DNA from: Pantoea cypripedii
Lineage (GTDB): Bacteria > Pseudomonadota > Gammaproteobacteria > Enterobacterales > Enterobacteriaceae
DNA length: 64,000 nt
Direction: 5' to 3'
Assembly (NCBI RefSeq): GCF_011395035.1
Contig: NZ_CP024770.1
Span: 186,001-250,000 of the forward strand
Part shown: positions 8,619-17,628 of the stretch, piece by piece
Numbering within the stretch: the stretch's first letter is position 1
Layout of the letters: every line of letters begins with the position of its first letter
Notes under the pieces: model-generated
Told to the model about the DNA's origin: nothing
The model's database searches: none
What the model saw: only the letters and a program-made list of their open reading frames with translations
Program-made: the position numbers and the translations under genes

Positions 8619-9566
8619 ATGACCGCGTTTTCTTCCCTGCGCTTTTTACTCATTACCCTCCGGGTAAGTATCGCCTGGCATCACAGGCAGTTTTCCTGTT
8701 GGCTGGGCAGACGGCTGTGGCGCAGCCGTCTGCTGCGTCTCCCGGCGTTAACCGGCGTGCTGGTCCGGTTGCTGGAAACACACATGCGCCTGAAATCTGG
8801 CTGCCGCACGCAGCAAATGCGCGCAGACATTAACGTCAGGCGCACCGCTGGCGACAGGTGCCGGGTGAGTTATTACCGGCAATGGTCGGAAAAACGTCTG
8901 CTGGATAACGCGCTTTATCACAACGATGCCCGGTTGCTGGCGCAGCTGCATGCCTGTGGTGCCGAGCTGACGGACTACCTGCGTCGGCATACCGACCCAA
9001 ACCGTCCGGTGATCCTGTCACCGCTGCATATGGTGTCGGATGTGCTGGCAAGCGTTTTGTGCGCACTGATTAATCCCGGTGAGACGCTGGTGATTTCAAC
9101 CCATGCTGATGACACGCTCGGTAACAACGAAGCGCAGTCGTTAGAAGCGATGGGCGTGCGGCTTAAAAAGCTCAACCCGCTCGCCAGTGATGGTCCGGCG
9201 CTGAAAGCGCTGCTGCGCAACGTCAGGTCACGCCAGAGCCAGCTGGTGATTTTTGCCGATGCACCACCGGAAGTGACTCTGCGCCTGACGCGCAAAGCCA
9301 TGCGCTGCGATGATTATTTACTCTTTGGCCGCCCCGCCAGATTGCACGCAGGTGTCAGTGAACTGGCCCGCCTCAGCAATGCACAAGTGGTGTTTTTCGG
9401 CCTGCACCAGCAACACCGTCGTCTGCAGCTGGCATGCTTTGGCGTCGCGGATGCCAGCAACTTAAAACACGCGCTACCCCATGCCATCGAACAGGCATTG
9501 TCCCGTCATCCTGAATCCTGGCTGCTGTGGCATAGCCCTTCTTTTTTTTACTTCAATGCTAAGTAA
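8619..9566 (+). CDS. LpxL/HtrB-like acyltransferase family protein in peptide operon
   Basis: 315 residues. The N-terminal 45 residues are basic and hydrophobic, as in membrane-bound acyltransferases. The layout resembles the LpxL/LABLAT fold: PVILSPLHMVSDVLAS (about 127-142) in the place of the catalytic H-x(3-4)-D/E motif, GRPARLHAGVSELARLSNA (about 238-256) like the family's GR...G...LA...GA block, and a C-terminal HAIEQALSRHPESWLLWH typical of HtrB-type ends. Start ATG 8619 follows AGAAGG. It sits between precursor and exporter, so it might acylate the peptide, modify lipid A, or give self-protection. The assignment is by motif layout only; the function is inference. Confidence 0.55.
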   Translation: MTAFSSLRFLLITLRVSIAWHHRQFSCWLGRRLWRSRLLRLPALTGVLVRLLETHMRLKSGCRTQQMRADINVRRTAGDRCRVSYYRQWSEKRLLDNALYHNDARLLAQLHACGAELTDYLRRHTDPNRPVILSPLHMVSDVLASVLCALINPGETLVISTHADDTLGNNEAQSLEAMGVRLKKLNPLASDGPALKALLRNVRSRQSQLVIFADAPPEVTLRLTRKAMRCDDYLLFGRPARLHAGVSELARLSNAQVVFFGLHQQHRRLQLACFGVADASNLKHALPHAIEQALSRHPESWLLWHSPSFFYFNAK

Positions 9567-9575
9567 GCGGCCGTT

Positions 9576-11672
9576 ATGAAGAACAAGACCCGCAAGACCT
9601 TCATCCCAGAGATGGTTTTTCAGCAGGAAACCGCCGAGTGCGGCCTGGCCTGTATCAGTATGTTTGCTGCGGCATTGGGACAGCAGGAGGATCTCCCCAG
9701 CCTGCGCGCACGCTTTCCCCTCACCAGCGCGGGTGCCTCGCTGCACCAGCTGACGGATATTCTCGGCCAGCTCAATATTAACGTGCTGCCGATCCGCTTT
9801 GATGTGAAAGAGATGGAAGCGCTGCCGTTACCGGCTATTTTGCATTTTGGTGGTAACCATTTTGTGTTTATCGCCGCACGCAAAGGGCGTTACGTCCACC
9901 TGTTTAATCCTGCTTCTGGCGAGGCGGTGTACCGGCTGGATACCTTACTGGAACACTTCACCGGCTACGCGATCATTGCCGATTATTCCAGCCAGGTGAC
10001 GGCGGCTCCTGCGGAAGTACGCCCGCGACGCAGACCGTTGCTACCCGGGGTGCAGATCCCCTTTCGCTGGCGCATCTTTACCGGTTCGCTGCTGGTCGGG
10101 ATGCTGGCTTTTTTGCAGCCCCTGCTGTTTTCCCGCGTACTGGATAAAGGGGCCTTTCCGCAGAATTTTGGTCTCTGGACACCTTTTATCGTCGTTACCC
10201 TGGCGGTGGTTCTCTCAGCATTGCTCGATCTGGGGCTGGTGCGGCTGGGCATCGCGCAGCAACGCAGCCTGTCGCGCAATTATATCCCTGGCCTGTTTAA
10301 TCAGCTGCTGCAAAAACCGATGACCTGGTTTGAACAGCGTTCCGCTGCCGATATGAATCAGCGGTTCTCTTCGCTGGCCCGCATTCTGGTGCAACGCGGC
10401 GGCCTGCTTAACACGCTGTGGATAGCCTTGCTGACCACCCTGCTTTCCACCATCGCCATGTTCTGGCTGCATCCGTTGCTGGGATCTCTGGCACTGCTGG
10501 TGATCCTGATTTATGGCGCGATCAGCAGCTGGTACAGCAGCCAGCGTGAGGCATTACACCACGCCACGGAGAACTTATCAGGGGAATATCAGGCATTTAC
10601 CTATGAAACCCTGAATTGCATTGGGCTGGTTAAATCGGCGGGTCTGCAACATGAACGCTGCGCAAAGTTCGCGCAGAAAAACGAAAACCTGCTCAACAGC
10701 GTGACGCAACTGCAATGGCTAAGCGCCAGACAATCACGCAGTTATCAGTTGCTCGCCAGCCTGGAAAATATTGCCATGCTGGGCGTGGCGATGTATCTGT
10801 TTGCCCAGCAGGCGCTGACCGTGGGTCAGCTGTTCGCCTTTGTGATGTTTAAACAGCTGGCACTGGGGGCCGCCACCCGCTTTTATATGGCGTGGATTCA
10901 GGTGAGAGAAAGCCGGGTGATGGTACAACGCGCGCAGGAGCTGCTACCCGAGGCAACGCCCGCGTCCCCCACAACTTCAGCCAGACGGCACTTCTCGGCA
11001 TTACGCTGTGAAAATTTCAGCTTTGCTTACACGCCAGGCCGACCGGTTTTTACCCGCTCAGACCTTCAGTTCCAGGCCGGGGAAAAAATCGCCGTCATCG
11101 GTCTCTCCGGCAGCGGAAAGAGTTCGCTGCTGAAAGTGCTGTGCGGCTGGTATCAGCCACAGCAGGGGCAGCTCACGGTGGATGGGGAGACCGGCAACTG
11201 GGCGGATTTGCAGCAGCTGGCTTTTTATCAGCGCAGCGAAGACACCCTGTTGCAGGCCAGCGTGCTGGACAATGTTCTGTTGTTTAACCAACGGGGCAAG
11301 AGCGGCCAGGCGATACAACTTCTCCACCAGCTGGATCTCGAAGCCTGTATCGCGGCACTGCCACATGGTCATCGCAGCCAGATCTCCCACCGCAATCCGT
11401 TACTTTCAGCCGGGCAGCAACAGCGTCTGATGCTGGCGCGAGCACTGTGCAGCGACAAGCCGTTGTTACTGTTAGACGAACCGACCGCCAACCTCGATAA
11501 ACAGGCCGCCACCCGCGCTATCGATGCCATCCTGGCGAGCGAGAAAACGATTCTGGTGGCGCTGCATGACAGGCAGCTGGCCCAGCGTTTTGACCGGGTG
11601 ATTAGGTTGCAGGACGGCAAGTTGCAGGTGATGTCAGGTGATGCCTGCGCCATGGGAGAGCGGCCAGCATGA
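9576..11672 (+). CDS. C39 peptidase-containing ABC exporter
   Basis: 698 residues. Residues 1-130 are a peptidase C39 domain with Gln16, Cys22 (QQETAECGLACISM) and His95 (GGNHFVFI). The usual third-residue Asp of the DPA motif is Asn111 (FNPASG). A six-helix membrane domain spans about 155-450. The ATPase domain has Walker A GLSGSGKSS (about 509), signature LSAGQQQR, Walker B LLLLDEPTANLD and an H-loop (ALHD). It should cleave the double-glycine leader of the 8352 peptide and move the product across the inner membrane. The start is 10 bp after the acyltransferase stop, and its 3' end overlaps macA by 4 bp. Confidence 0.9.
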   Translation: MKNKTRKTFIPEMVFQQETAECGLACISMFAAALGQQEDLPSLRARFPLTSAGASLHQLTDILGQLNINVLPIRFDVKEMEALPLPAILHFGGNHFVFIAARKGRYVHLFNPASGEAVYRLDTLLEHFTGYAIIADYSSQVTAAPAEVRPRRRPLLPGVQIPFRWRIFTGSLLVGMLAFLQPLLFSRVLDKGAFPQNFGLWTPFIVVTLAVVLSALLDLGLVRLGIAQQRSLSRNYIPGLFNQLLQKPMTWFEQRSAADMNQRFSSLARILVQRGGLLNTLWIALLTTLLSTIAMFWLHPLLGSLALLVILIYGAISSWYSSQREALHHATENLSGEYQAFTYETLNCIGLVKSAGLQHERCAKFAQKNENLLNSVTQLQWLSARQSRSYQLLASLENIAMLGVAMYLFAQQALTVGQLFAFVMFKQLALGAATRFYMAWIQVRESRVMVQRAQELLPEATPASPTTSARRHFSALRCENFSFAYTPGRPVFTRSDLQFQAGEKIAVIGLSGSGKSSLLKVLCGWYQPQQGQLTVDGETGNWADLQQLAFYQRSEDTLLQASVLDNVLLFNQRGKSGQAIQLLHQLDLEACIAALPHGHRSQISHRNPLLSAGQQQRLMLARALCSDKPLLLLDEPTANLDKQAATRAIDAILASEKTILVALHDRQLAQRFDRVIRLQDGKLQVMSGDACAMGERPA

Positions 11673-12802
11673 GGCTGCGGAAAACGCTGTTCAGCGTCGG
11701 GTTACTGCTGGCCGTGATCGGCACGGCTCTGGGATGGCGCTTGATGGTGCATCAGGACGCACCGCTCACCACCGCGCCAGTCATGCAAAAGGACCTCGAA
11801 CATCAGGTGCTGGCCAGCGGCACCCTGTCACTGGCGAAACAGGTGAATATTGGTGCGCAGGTCAACGGACAAATCACGGCGTTGCATGCCAGACCGGGCG
11901 ATCAGGTCAAAAAAGGCGATTTGCTGGTTGAGATCGATCCTGTCTTGCAGGAAAACGCGCTGCGTAAAGCGCAGGCCAGCCTGAACAGCACGGCGGCACA
12001 ACTTACCCTGCGCAGGCAGCAGGTTAAACATCTGGCACGGATTCTCCAGCGGCAAAAAATCCTGCGCGCTGCCGAGGGGGTGTCGCAGGCCGATGTTGAA
12101 CGCGCCGAAATGGATCTCATCACCGCACGCCAGGAAGTGGCGGTGCTGGAAAGCCAGCGGCAACAGGCTCTGGTGGAAGTCGACAGCGCCAAAGCCAATA
12201 TCCGCTACACACGGATCACCGCGCCGATGGATGGAACGGTACTCAGCAATGTCGCACAGGTGGGGCAAACCATCGTCTCCGCTCAGGCGGCACCGATATT
12301 AATGGTGCTGGGTGATCTCCATAGCCTGCTGGTCAAAGCAAAAATCTCTGAGGCCGATATTACTCAGGTCGCGGCAGGACAACCGGTGTGGTTCACGGTG
12401 GCCGCTCAGCCCGATAAGAAATATGCCGCACAGCTCGACCTGATCGCAGCCTTGCCCGAGAGCGCCACCGCTGGCGCGGGGACGGCTCCTGCCCTCGCCG
12501 GTCACAGTGACGAAGCGGTTTATTATCACGCCACCTTCCAGGTGGATAACCACGATGGTCAGTTACGTCCCGCCATGCATGCTCAGGTACGGATTATCAC
12601 GCAACGTATCGCTGATGCGTTAGTCATCCCGCTGGCAGCCCTCGGCGCCAGGCTGGAAGAACAACGCTTTGAGGTGCAGGTTGCCGACAGCCGGGGGAAA
12701 TCACAGCCGCGTCAGGTCACGGTGGGGTTGATTAATGGTAATGACGTACAAATTGTCGCTGGCCTGGCAGCAGGCGAACGCGTGGTGATCCCGGCATTAT
12801 GA
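11669..12802 (+). CDS. MacA/HlyD-type periplasmic adaptor
   Basis: 377 residues. One N-terminal membrane segment (about 5-25) is followed by a lipoyl/barrel-sandwich half (QVNIGAQVNGQITALHA), a long helical hairpin (about 95-175, heptad-rich), the second lipoyl half (ITAPMDGTVLSNVAQVGQ) and beta-barrel domains. It bridges the inner-membrane MacB-type ATPase encoded next to the outer-membrane channel encoded after that. ATG overlaps the exporter stop, and the 3' end overlaps macB by 4 bp, so translation is coupled. It could serve MacB, the C39 exporter, or both. Confidence 0.88.
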   Translation: MRLRKTLFSVGLLLAVIGTALGWRLMVHQDAPLTTAPVMQKDLEHQVLASGTLSLAKQVNIGAQVNGQITALHARPGDQVKKGDLLVEIDPVLQENALRKAQASLNSTAAQLTLRRQQVKHLARILQRQKILRAAEGVSQADVERAEMDLITARQEVAVLESQRQQALVEVDSAKANIRYTRITAPMDGTVLSNVAQVGQTIVSAQAAPILMVLGDLHSLLVKAKISEADITQVAAGQPVWFTVAAQPDKKYAAQLDLIAALPESATAGAGTAPALAGHSDEAVYYHATFQVDNHDGQLRPAMHAQVRIITQRIADALVIPLAALGARLEEQRFEVQVADSRGKSQPRQVTVGLINGNDVQIVAGLAAGERVVIPAL

Positions 12803-14742
12803 AAACCACGATAGCCAACGAACCCCCGTTGCTGCAGTTATGCGCGGTGGCAAAACATTATGGTGACGACGATAACCGCACCACGGCATTAAGCCAGATT
12901 TCTCTCAGTATCCAGCGCGGTGAAATGGTGGCCCTGATGGGACCTTCCGGTTCCGGCAAATCCACCCTGTTGAATATCCTGGGGTGTCTCGACGCTGTCA
13001 GCGCGGGAAGCTACCTCATTGAAGGGCGTGATACTCAGCATTTGTCGGCTGACGAGCTGGCGTGGCTACGGCGTAAATATTTCGGCTTTGTCTTTCAGCG
13101 TTACCAGTTAATCACGCGCCAGAGCGCCAGCGATAACGTCGCTCTGCCCGCCATCTATGCCGGGTTACCCCGTGCACAGCGCCAGCAACGGGCACAGGCA
13201 CTGCTGGCCCGGCTGGGGCTGTCGGGACGTGAACACGCCCTGCCCGGCCAGCTCTCCGGCGGGCAGCAGCAGCGGGTCAGCATTGCCCGCGCGCTGACCA
13301 ACGGTGGTGAGGTGATCCTTGCCGATGAGCCAACCGGCGCGCTGGACAGGCAAACCGGGGCAGAAGTGATGGCCATCCTGCGCGATTTACAACGCCAGGG
13401 TCACACCGTGATTATCGTGACCCATGATGCCAGCGTGGCAGCCTTAGCCGATCGCGTTATCCGTATCTGTGATGGCGCGATGGTCGCCGATGAGCGTAGC
13501 GCCCCGCCCGGTAATCCGCCGCGCTTAAATCCCCCCCAGCCTGCCACACTCTCCCGTCTCGACGCATGGTATGAAGCATGGCGCATGGCACTGGCGGCGC
13601 TTCGGGGTCAGCCGCTGCGGGCCGCATTGACCATGCTGGGCATCGTGATTGGCATCACTGCGGTGTCCTGCATGGTCGGGCTTGGCCAGGGCGCCAGGGA
13701 GCGGGTGGTCGCCGATATCAAAGCGATGGGGTATAACACCTTCACCCTGTATCCGGGCAGCGGCTGGGGAGATCGGCAGGCACGCTTTCTCACTACGCTG
13801 ACGGCGCAGGATGCTGCGCTGTTGCGCACGTTTCAGGGCATCGAGCAGGTGTCACCGCTGATCAACACCTCCGCTGTGCTGCAAAACGGTCGCCGCCAGA
13901 TCCAGACGCAATTGCTGGGCGTCAGCGAACATTATTTCGCCCTGAACGGTAAACAGGCTAACCAGGGGGCGTTATTCACCGCAGAAGATGTGCGGCGCAG
14001 CCATCCGTCGGTGGTGATTGATGAGAATACCCGCCGTGCGCTGTTCGACCCGCTCGATAATCCCGTCGGTAAAACCCTGCAGATTAATGATGTGATGACC
14101 ACGGTGGCCGGCATCATCCCGAACGATAGCTTCCAGAAGAATGCGGTGGTCTATCTCCCCTTCAGCGTGTTGCAGATGCGCCAGCGGGTACGGCGGGATG
14201 TCGATGCCATCATGTATAAAGTCAGCGATGGCGCAGATACGGCGCTGATCAGCGCCCGCGTTACCCAGGCGGTGACACTCTGGCACGGCAAACAGGATTT
14301 TTTCATTTTCTCTGCGGAAGAGGTCACCAAAGCGGTAGAAAAATCCGCCGCGACGCTGACACTGCTGGTGCTGACCATTGCGTTTATCGCGCTGTTGATT
14401 GGCGGAATTGGCGTGATGAATATGATGCTGGTTTCCGTCACCGAGCGCACGCATGAGATTGGGGTACGCCTGGCGCTGGGGGCCAGGCAGCGCGATATCC
14501 TGCAACAATTTCTTAGCGAAGCATTAGTGGTTTGCAGCGCCGGAGGTCTGATTGGTGTGCTGCTTTCCGCCCTGATTAGTCAGTTCTCCCCGCTGTTATT
14601 CGATGAAATCCCCCTGCTGTTCTCACCGCTGTCCGTGGCGGTGGCGGTGATGTGCTCAATGGCAACCGGCCTGGTGTTCGGTTATGTCCCTGCACAGCGG
14701 GCGGCCCGGCTTCATCCCGTCGTTGCACTCAGCAGGGAATAA
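12799..14742 (+). CDS. MacB-type ABC transporter (ATPase fused to FtsX permease)
   Basis: 647 residues, the usual MacB length. Residues 1-240 are the nucleotide-binding domain: Walker A GPSGSGKST (about 48), signature LSGGQQQR, Walker B VILADEPTGALD. Then come a membrane helix (TMLGIVIGITAVSCMVG, about 280), a periplasmic domain (about 310-510), and three C-terminal helices including the FtsX motif NMMLVSVTERTHEIGVRLALGA. MacB works by mechanotransmission, pushing periplasmic substrates out through TolC. Here the substrate is probably the processed peptide after C39-dependent export. Confidence 0.92.
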   Translation: MKTTIANEPPLLQLCAVAKHYGDDDNRTTALSQISLSIQRGEMVALMGPSGSGKSTLLNILGCLDAVSAGSYLIEGRDTQHLSADELAWLRRKYFGFVFQRYQLITRQSASDNVALPAIYAGLPRAQRQQRAQALLARLGLSGREHALPGQLSGGQQQRVSIARALTNGGEVILADEPTGALDRQTGAEVMAILRDLQRQGHTVIIVTHDASVAALADRVIRICDGAMVADERSAPPGNPPRLNPPQPATLSRLDAWYEAWRMALAALRGQPLRAALTMLGIVIGITAVSCMVGLGQGARERVVADIKAMGYNTFTLYPGSGWGDRQARFLTTLTAQDAALLRTFQGIEQVSPLINTSAVLQNGRRQIQTQLLGVSEHYFALNGKQANQGALFTAEDVRRSHPSVVIDENTRRALFDPLDNPVGKTLQINDVMTTVAGIIPNDSFQKNAVVYLPFSVLQMRQRVRRDVDAIMYKVSDGADTALISARVTQAVTLWHGKQDFFIFSAEEVTKAVEKSAATLTLLVLTIAFIALLIGGIGVMNMMLVSVTERTHEIGVRLALGARQRDILQQFLSEALVVCSAGGLIGVLLSALISQFSPLLFDEIPLLFSPLSVAVAVMCSMATGLVFGYVPAQRAARLHPVVALSRE

Positions 14743-14745
14743 CTG

Positions 14746-16125
14746 ATGCAGAAGAAACTCACCTGGCTTTACGCCCTTGGCCTGCTGGCCGGTTGTCAGC
14801 AGTCATCCGTACCGGATGTGGACAGCGTCAAAAAGCAGCTGGAGATGCCGACATCATGGCAGCATGGGCAATCTGCCGCGCAACCCTCATCATCCGGGCA
14901 GCAAGCCTGGTGGACAACCTTTAACGATCCGCAACTCAATAAGTTGGTGGCGGCGCTGCTGGCGCGTAACAACAACCTGGCGGCGGCGGTTTACCGCCTG
15001 CATGAAGCGGAGCTGAATGCCGGTCTGGCCGATAGCCAGCTGCTGCCTGATGTCTCTGCGGGTCTGGATGGTGCGGTGGGTAAGCAGGTCAATACCGGGC
15101 AGCCGAGCCGACGCGCTTACAGCGGTAACCTGTCGCTGCGCTATGAGCTGGATATCTGGCAGAAGATCGCCGCCAGCCGCGATATGGCGCACTGGGAAGC
15201 CACTGCCACCGGTTTCGATCTGGCCGCTGCCCGCCTCAGACTCACGGGCAGCGCGCTGGAGTTATACTGGCGGCAACAGTATCTGCTGGAGCGGCTGCAA
15301 CTGGAGCAGCGTAACGCGGATGCTCTCGCCCGGCTGCATCAGATTGCCCGTGTCCGTTTTCGTCTGGGTGAAGGCAGCAGGCTGGAAGTGCTACAGGCGG
15401 AGCAGGATCAGCTCTGGCAACAGCAACAGCAATCTCAGCTGCGCTATCTGCAGCAGGAGAACCTGCGGGCGCTGGCGATTCTGTTTAATCAGGCTCCCAC
15501 AGCCCCACTCCCCTGCACCATTGCCCCGGCCAGTAAGCTGACGCTGACGCCACTGACAGCCCCCTTACCGGCATCGATCCTCGCCAGACGCCCTGACTTG
15601 CAGGCAGCGGAGTACCGGCTGCGCCTGAAGCTGACCAATATTGGCGTCACGCAGCAAAGTTTTTATCCCACTCTGGTATTAAACAGCAACCTGAGTTCTG
15701 GCGGCGGGCGTGATCTGATGAAAGTCCTGCACGACCCTGTCGGCACGGTGGGTGGCGCGATCCTCTTCCCCTTTTTGCATTTCAATGAGATGCGCTTAAA
15801 GACCCGCGTCGCTGAAGATCAATATTCTCAGTCTGTAGCGCTGTTTAAGGACGCATTTTATACCGCGCTGAAGGAGGTCGAAGATGCGCTGGCCTCACGT
15901 CAGCGTTATTACGAGGAGCAACTCAGTCTGCAACGCGCGGAGGAAATGGCTGAACATACCCTTACCCTCGCGGAACTGGCCTGGCAGACCGGGCAGCTTT
16001 CCCTGAAAGAGGTGCTGACACAACGCCAGGCGCTGGCCAGGCAGCAGCAACAGCTGGCGGAAAATCGAATGAATCGCAACCTGGCAGAGATGAAACTGTG
16101 GCAGGCGTTGGGTGGTGGGGGTTAA
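14746..16125 (+). CDS. TolC-like outer-membrane efflux lipoprotein (NodT family)
   Basis: 459 residues with a lipoprotein signal (LYALGLLAGC, lipobox LAGC at about 18). Two outer-membrane efflux protein repeats (about 60-250 and 270-455) are rich in long Gln/Ala/Leu helices. The NodT-type motif SILARRPDLQAAEYRL is present near residue 280. The gene begins 3 bp after macB and closes the operon, so the cluster carries its own outer-membrane exit duct. A terminator follows at 16159. Confidence 0.9.
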   Translation: MQKKLTWLYALGLLAGCQQSSVPDVDSVKKQLEMPTSWQHGQSAAQPSSSGQQAWWTTFNDPQLNKLVAALLARNNNLAAAVYRLHEAELNAGLADSQLLPDVSAGLDGAVGKQVNTGQPSRRAYSGNLSLRYELDIWQKIAASRDMAHWEATATGFDLAAARLRLTGSALELYWRQQYLLERLQLEQRNADALARLHQIARVRFRLGEGSRLEVLQAEQDQLWQQQQQSQLRYLQQENLRALAILFNQAPTAPLPCTIAPASKLTLTPLTAPLPASILARRPDLQAAEYRLRLKLTNIGVTQQSFYPTLVLNSNLSSGGGRDLMKVLHDPVGTVGGAILFPFLHFNEMRLKTRVAEDQYSQSVALFKDAFYTALKEVEDALASRQRYYEEQLSLQRAEEMAEHTLTLAELAWQTGQLSLKEVLTQRQALARQQQQLAENRMNRNLAEMKLWQALGGGG

Positions 16126-16158
16126 TGCGTTGCCGCAATTAGCCGGATATCTGACCAC

Positions 16159-16190
16159 AGAGCCGGACAATCGCCCGGCTCTGTACTTTA
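16159..16190. terminator. Hairpin between convergent operon and toxin gene
   Basis: The inverted repeat AGAGCCGG / CCGGCTCT at 16159-16166 and 16175-16182 lies between the end of the export operon and the stop of the minus-strand gene at 16201. It could serve both strands. Confidence 0.6.
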
Positions 16191-16200
16191 TGTCTTACCT

Positions 16201-17487
16201 TCAGGAACTGCTGCGTCTGGATTTCAGCGTCGATATATTTTTATAAGATTCTGCATAAGCATCCACATCCTTTCTCCAGTGCCGCGAGAGCGGTTCATTC
16301 ATCTTTTTCATGCGTTCATCACGCGTCAGCTCATGGTCAGTGAACACCATACAATCATTAGACTTAGCTCTCCAGTCACTGGATTGTGACATGTATATAT
16401 CCCACTCTTTTTGTTTCTGGTCCAACCCCTCTTTACTCATTTCTTCCGTCAGAATCTTATGTTGTTTAAGCAGCGATGCTTTTGTTGGATGCATATCATG
16501 ATCGGTATGATGTCCAAATATCATATTACCGCAACCTATTGGATTCGCTTCAGGCCACCAGCCTTCTTTAAAAACATCGATGCCAGTCATACTCATGGTG
16601 CCCTGAATGCGTCCTGATTTTGTTGTCCTTTTTACATCCCAGACATCAGCCGCTTCAAAACGTCTTTTTCTTTCGAATGTGAACATATCATTAAAAGCGT
16701 AAAAGGAATCGTCAGTTTTTCTTGGCAGGCAGGTATAATTTTCGTTAATAGTCTGAAGTGCCGCAAACAACGCAGGACTCTGTTTTATCGCTGTAATGAT
16801 CGGGTTGCCATAGGTTAATATTCCACTCGTTCCTGGCTGATAAGGGTTATATATCGGACACTCGAATTTACCCGTCATATAAACATCAACATCAAAGTAG
16901 GTTCCGCCGAACTGGTATAAAGCGGCAAGCCGGGTAATATCTGACGCCGCCGCCTGATTATTAAAACATCCCGATGTCTCCCTGGCCCATCCGGCAGAGA
17001 CCCCAGCCCCGATACCAGAAAAAAGCTCACGAGGATCAGTCGTTTGAAGAAAAAGGCATCCATCTGATCTATCGCTAAAGTTAAAGGCCAGATAGCGGTA
17101 TTCCGCATTTTCACCATTTAACATCTTATCCAAAGTACGGTTAATCGATGCCGGACGGGTAGTCCAAATCTTCACTGCAAAATCAGGGTTGAGTCGCTTA
17201 AAATTCAGAATATTAAAAAGGTGTTTTTCAGATATATTTTTCCCTTCCCACACGAAATGGGCTATTTTGGGGATGGTTATCTTACCGGGCTGCCCTTGTT
17301 CTCCGATAACCGCTGAACCTGAAGCGCCGCTGAGACACGAAATATTAGAATGTAAATCGGACATTGTCACATTACTAATAAACGCCATGTTCGATGGCGC
17401 ATTGAAAGCAGATCCGGCATTTGACAGGGTTAAAGATGAAGAAGTAATCGGGATAGAAGTATTTGAAACAAAGCCTGTTTGAGTCAT
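16201..17487 (-). CDS. TcdA/TcdB-type glycosyltransferase, putative effector
   Basis: 428 residues from the ATG at 17487, preferred because AGAGG sits about 10 bp upstream; an in-frame ATG 9 bp earlier is too close to it. Residues 1-70 are Ser/Thr/Asn-rich, like a type III signal. Then comes a GT-A catalytic core: ITIPKIAHFVWEGK (about 73-86), LNFKRLNPDFAVKIWT, SDITRLAALYQFGGTY (about 185-200) and the metal-binding DxD as FDVDV (Asp202, Asp204). These match the large clostridial toxin glycosyltransferase domain, whose members sugar-modify host small GTPases. The target is unknown. No Sec signal or translocation domain is present, so type III delivery is likely but inferred. Confidence 0.75.
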   Translation of the reverse strand: MTQTGFVSNTSIPITSSSLTLSNAGSAFNAPSNMAFISNVTMSDLHSNISCLSGASGSAVIGEQGQPGKITIPKIAHFVWEGKNISEKHLFNILNFKRLNPDFAVKIWTTRPASINRTLDKMLNGENAEYRYLAFNFSDRSDGCLFLQTTDPRELFSGIGAGVSAGWARETSGCFNNQAAASDITRLAALYQFGGTYFDVDVYMTGKFECPIYNPYQPGTSGILTYGNPIITAIKQSPALFAALQTINENYTCLPRKTDDSFYAFNDMFTFERKRRFEAADVWDVKRTTKSGRIQGTMSMTGIDVFKEGWWPEANPIGCGNMIFGHHTDHDMHPTKASLLKQHKILTEEMSKEGLDQKQKEWDIYMSQSSDWRAKSNDCMVFTDHELTRDERMKKMNEPLSRHWRKDVDAYAESYKNISTLKSRRSSS

Positions 17488-17593
17488 TATTTTCATCCTC
17501 TGAAGGGTATAAGACTATTTATCGGTAATGATGCAATGGTCACTAGAATGACCGAAAATATCCTCTCTGATTTTAAGATTTTTATGGCGAACA

Positions 17594-17616
17594 TGAGAAC
17601 ACCCTGGGTGTTCTCA
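17594..17616 (-). terminator. Hairpin after the ADP-ribosyltransferase gene
   Basis: A ten-base inverted repeat, TGAGAACACC / GGTGTTCTCA, with a 3-base loop lies 13 bp past the stop at 17629. No long U-tract follows on the minus strand, so strength is uncertain. The rest of 17497-17628 shows no coding potential. Confidence 0.45.
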
Positions 17617-17628
17617 TATTATTGGCTA

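Noticed and set aside
13972..14508. 178-codon minus-strand frame within macB
   Set aside because: Antisense shadow of a well-conserved ABC transporter gene; no independent support.
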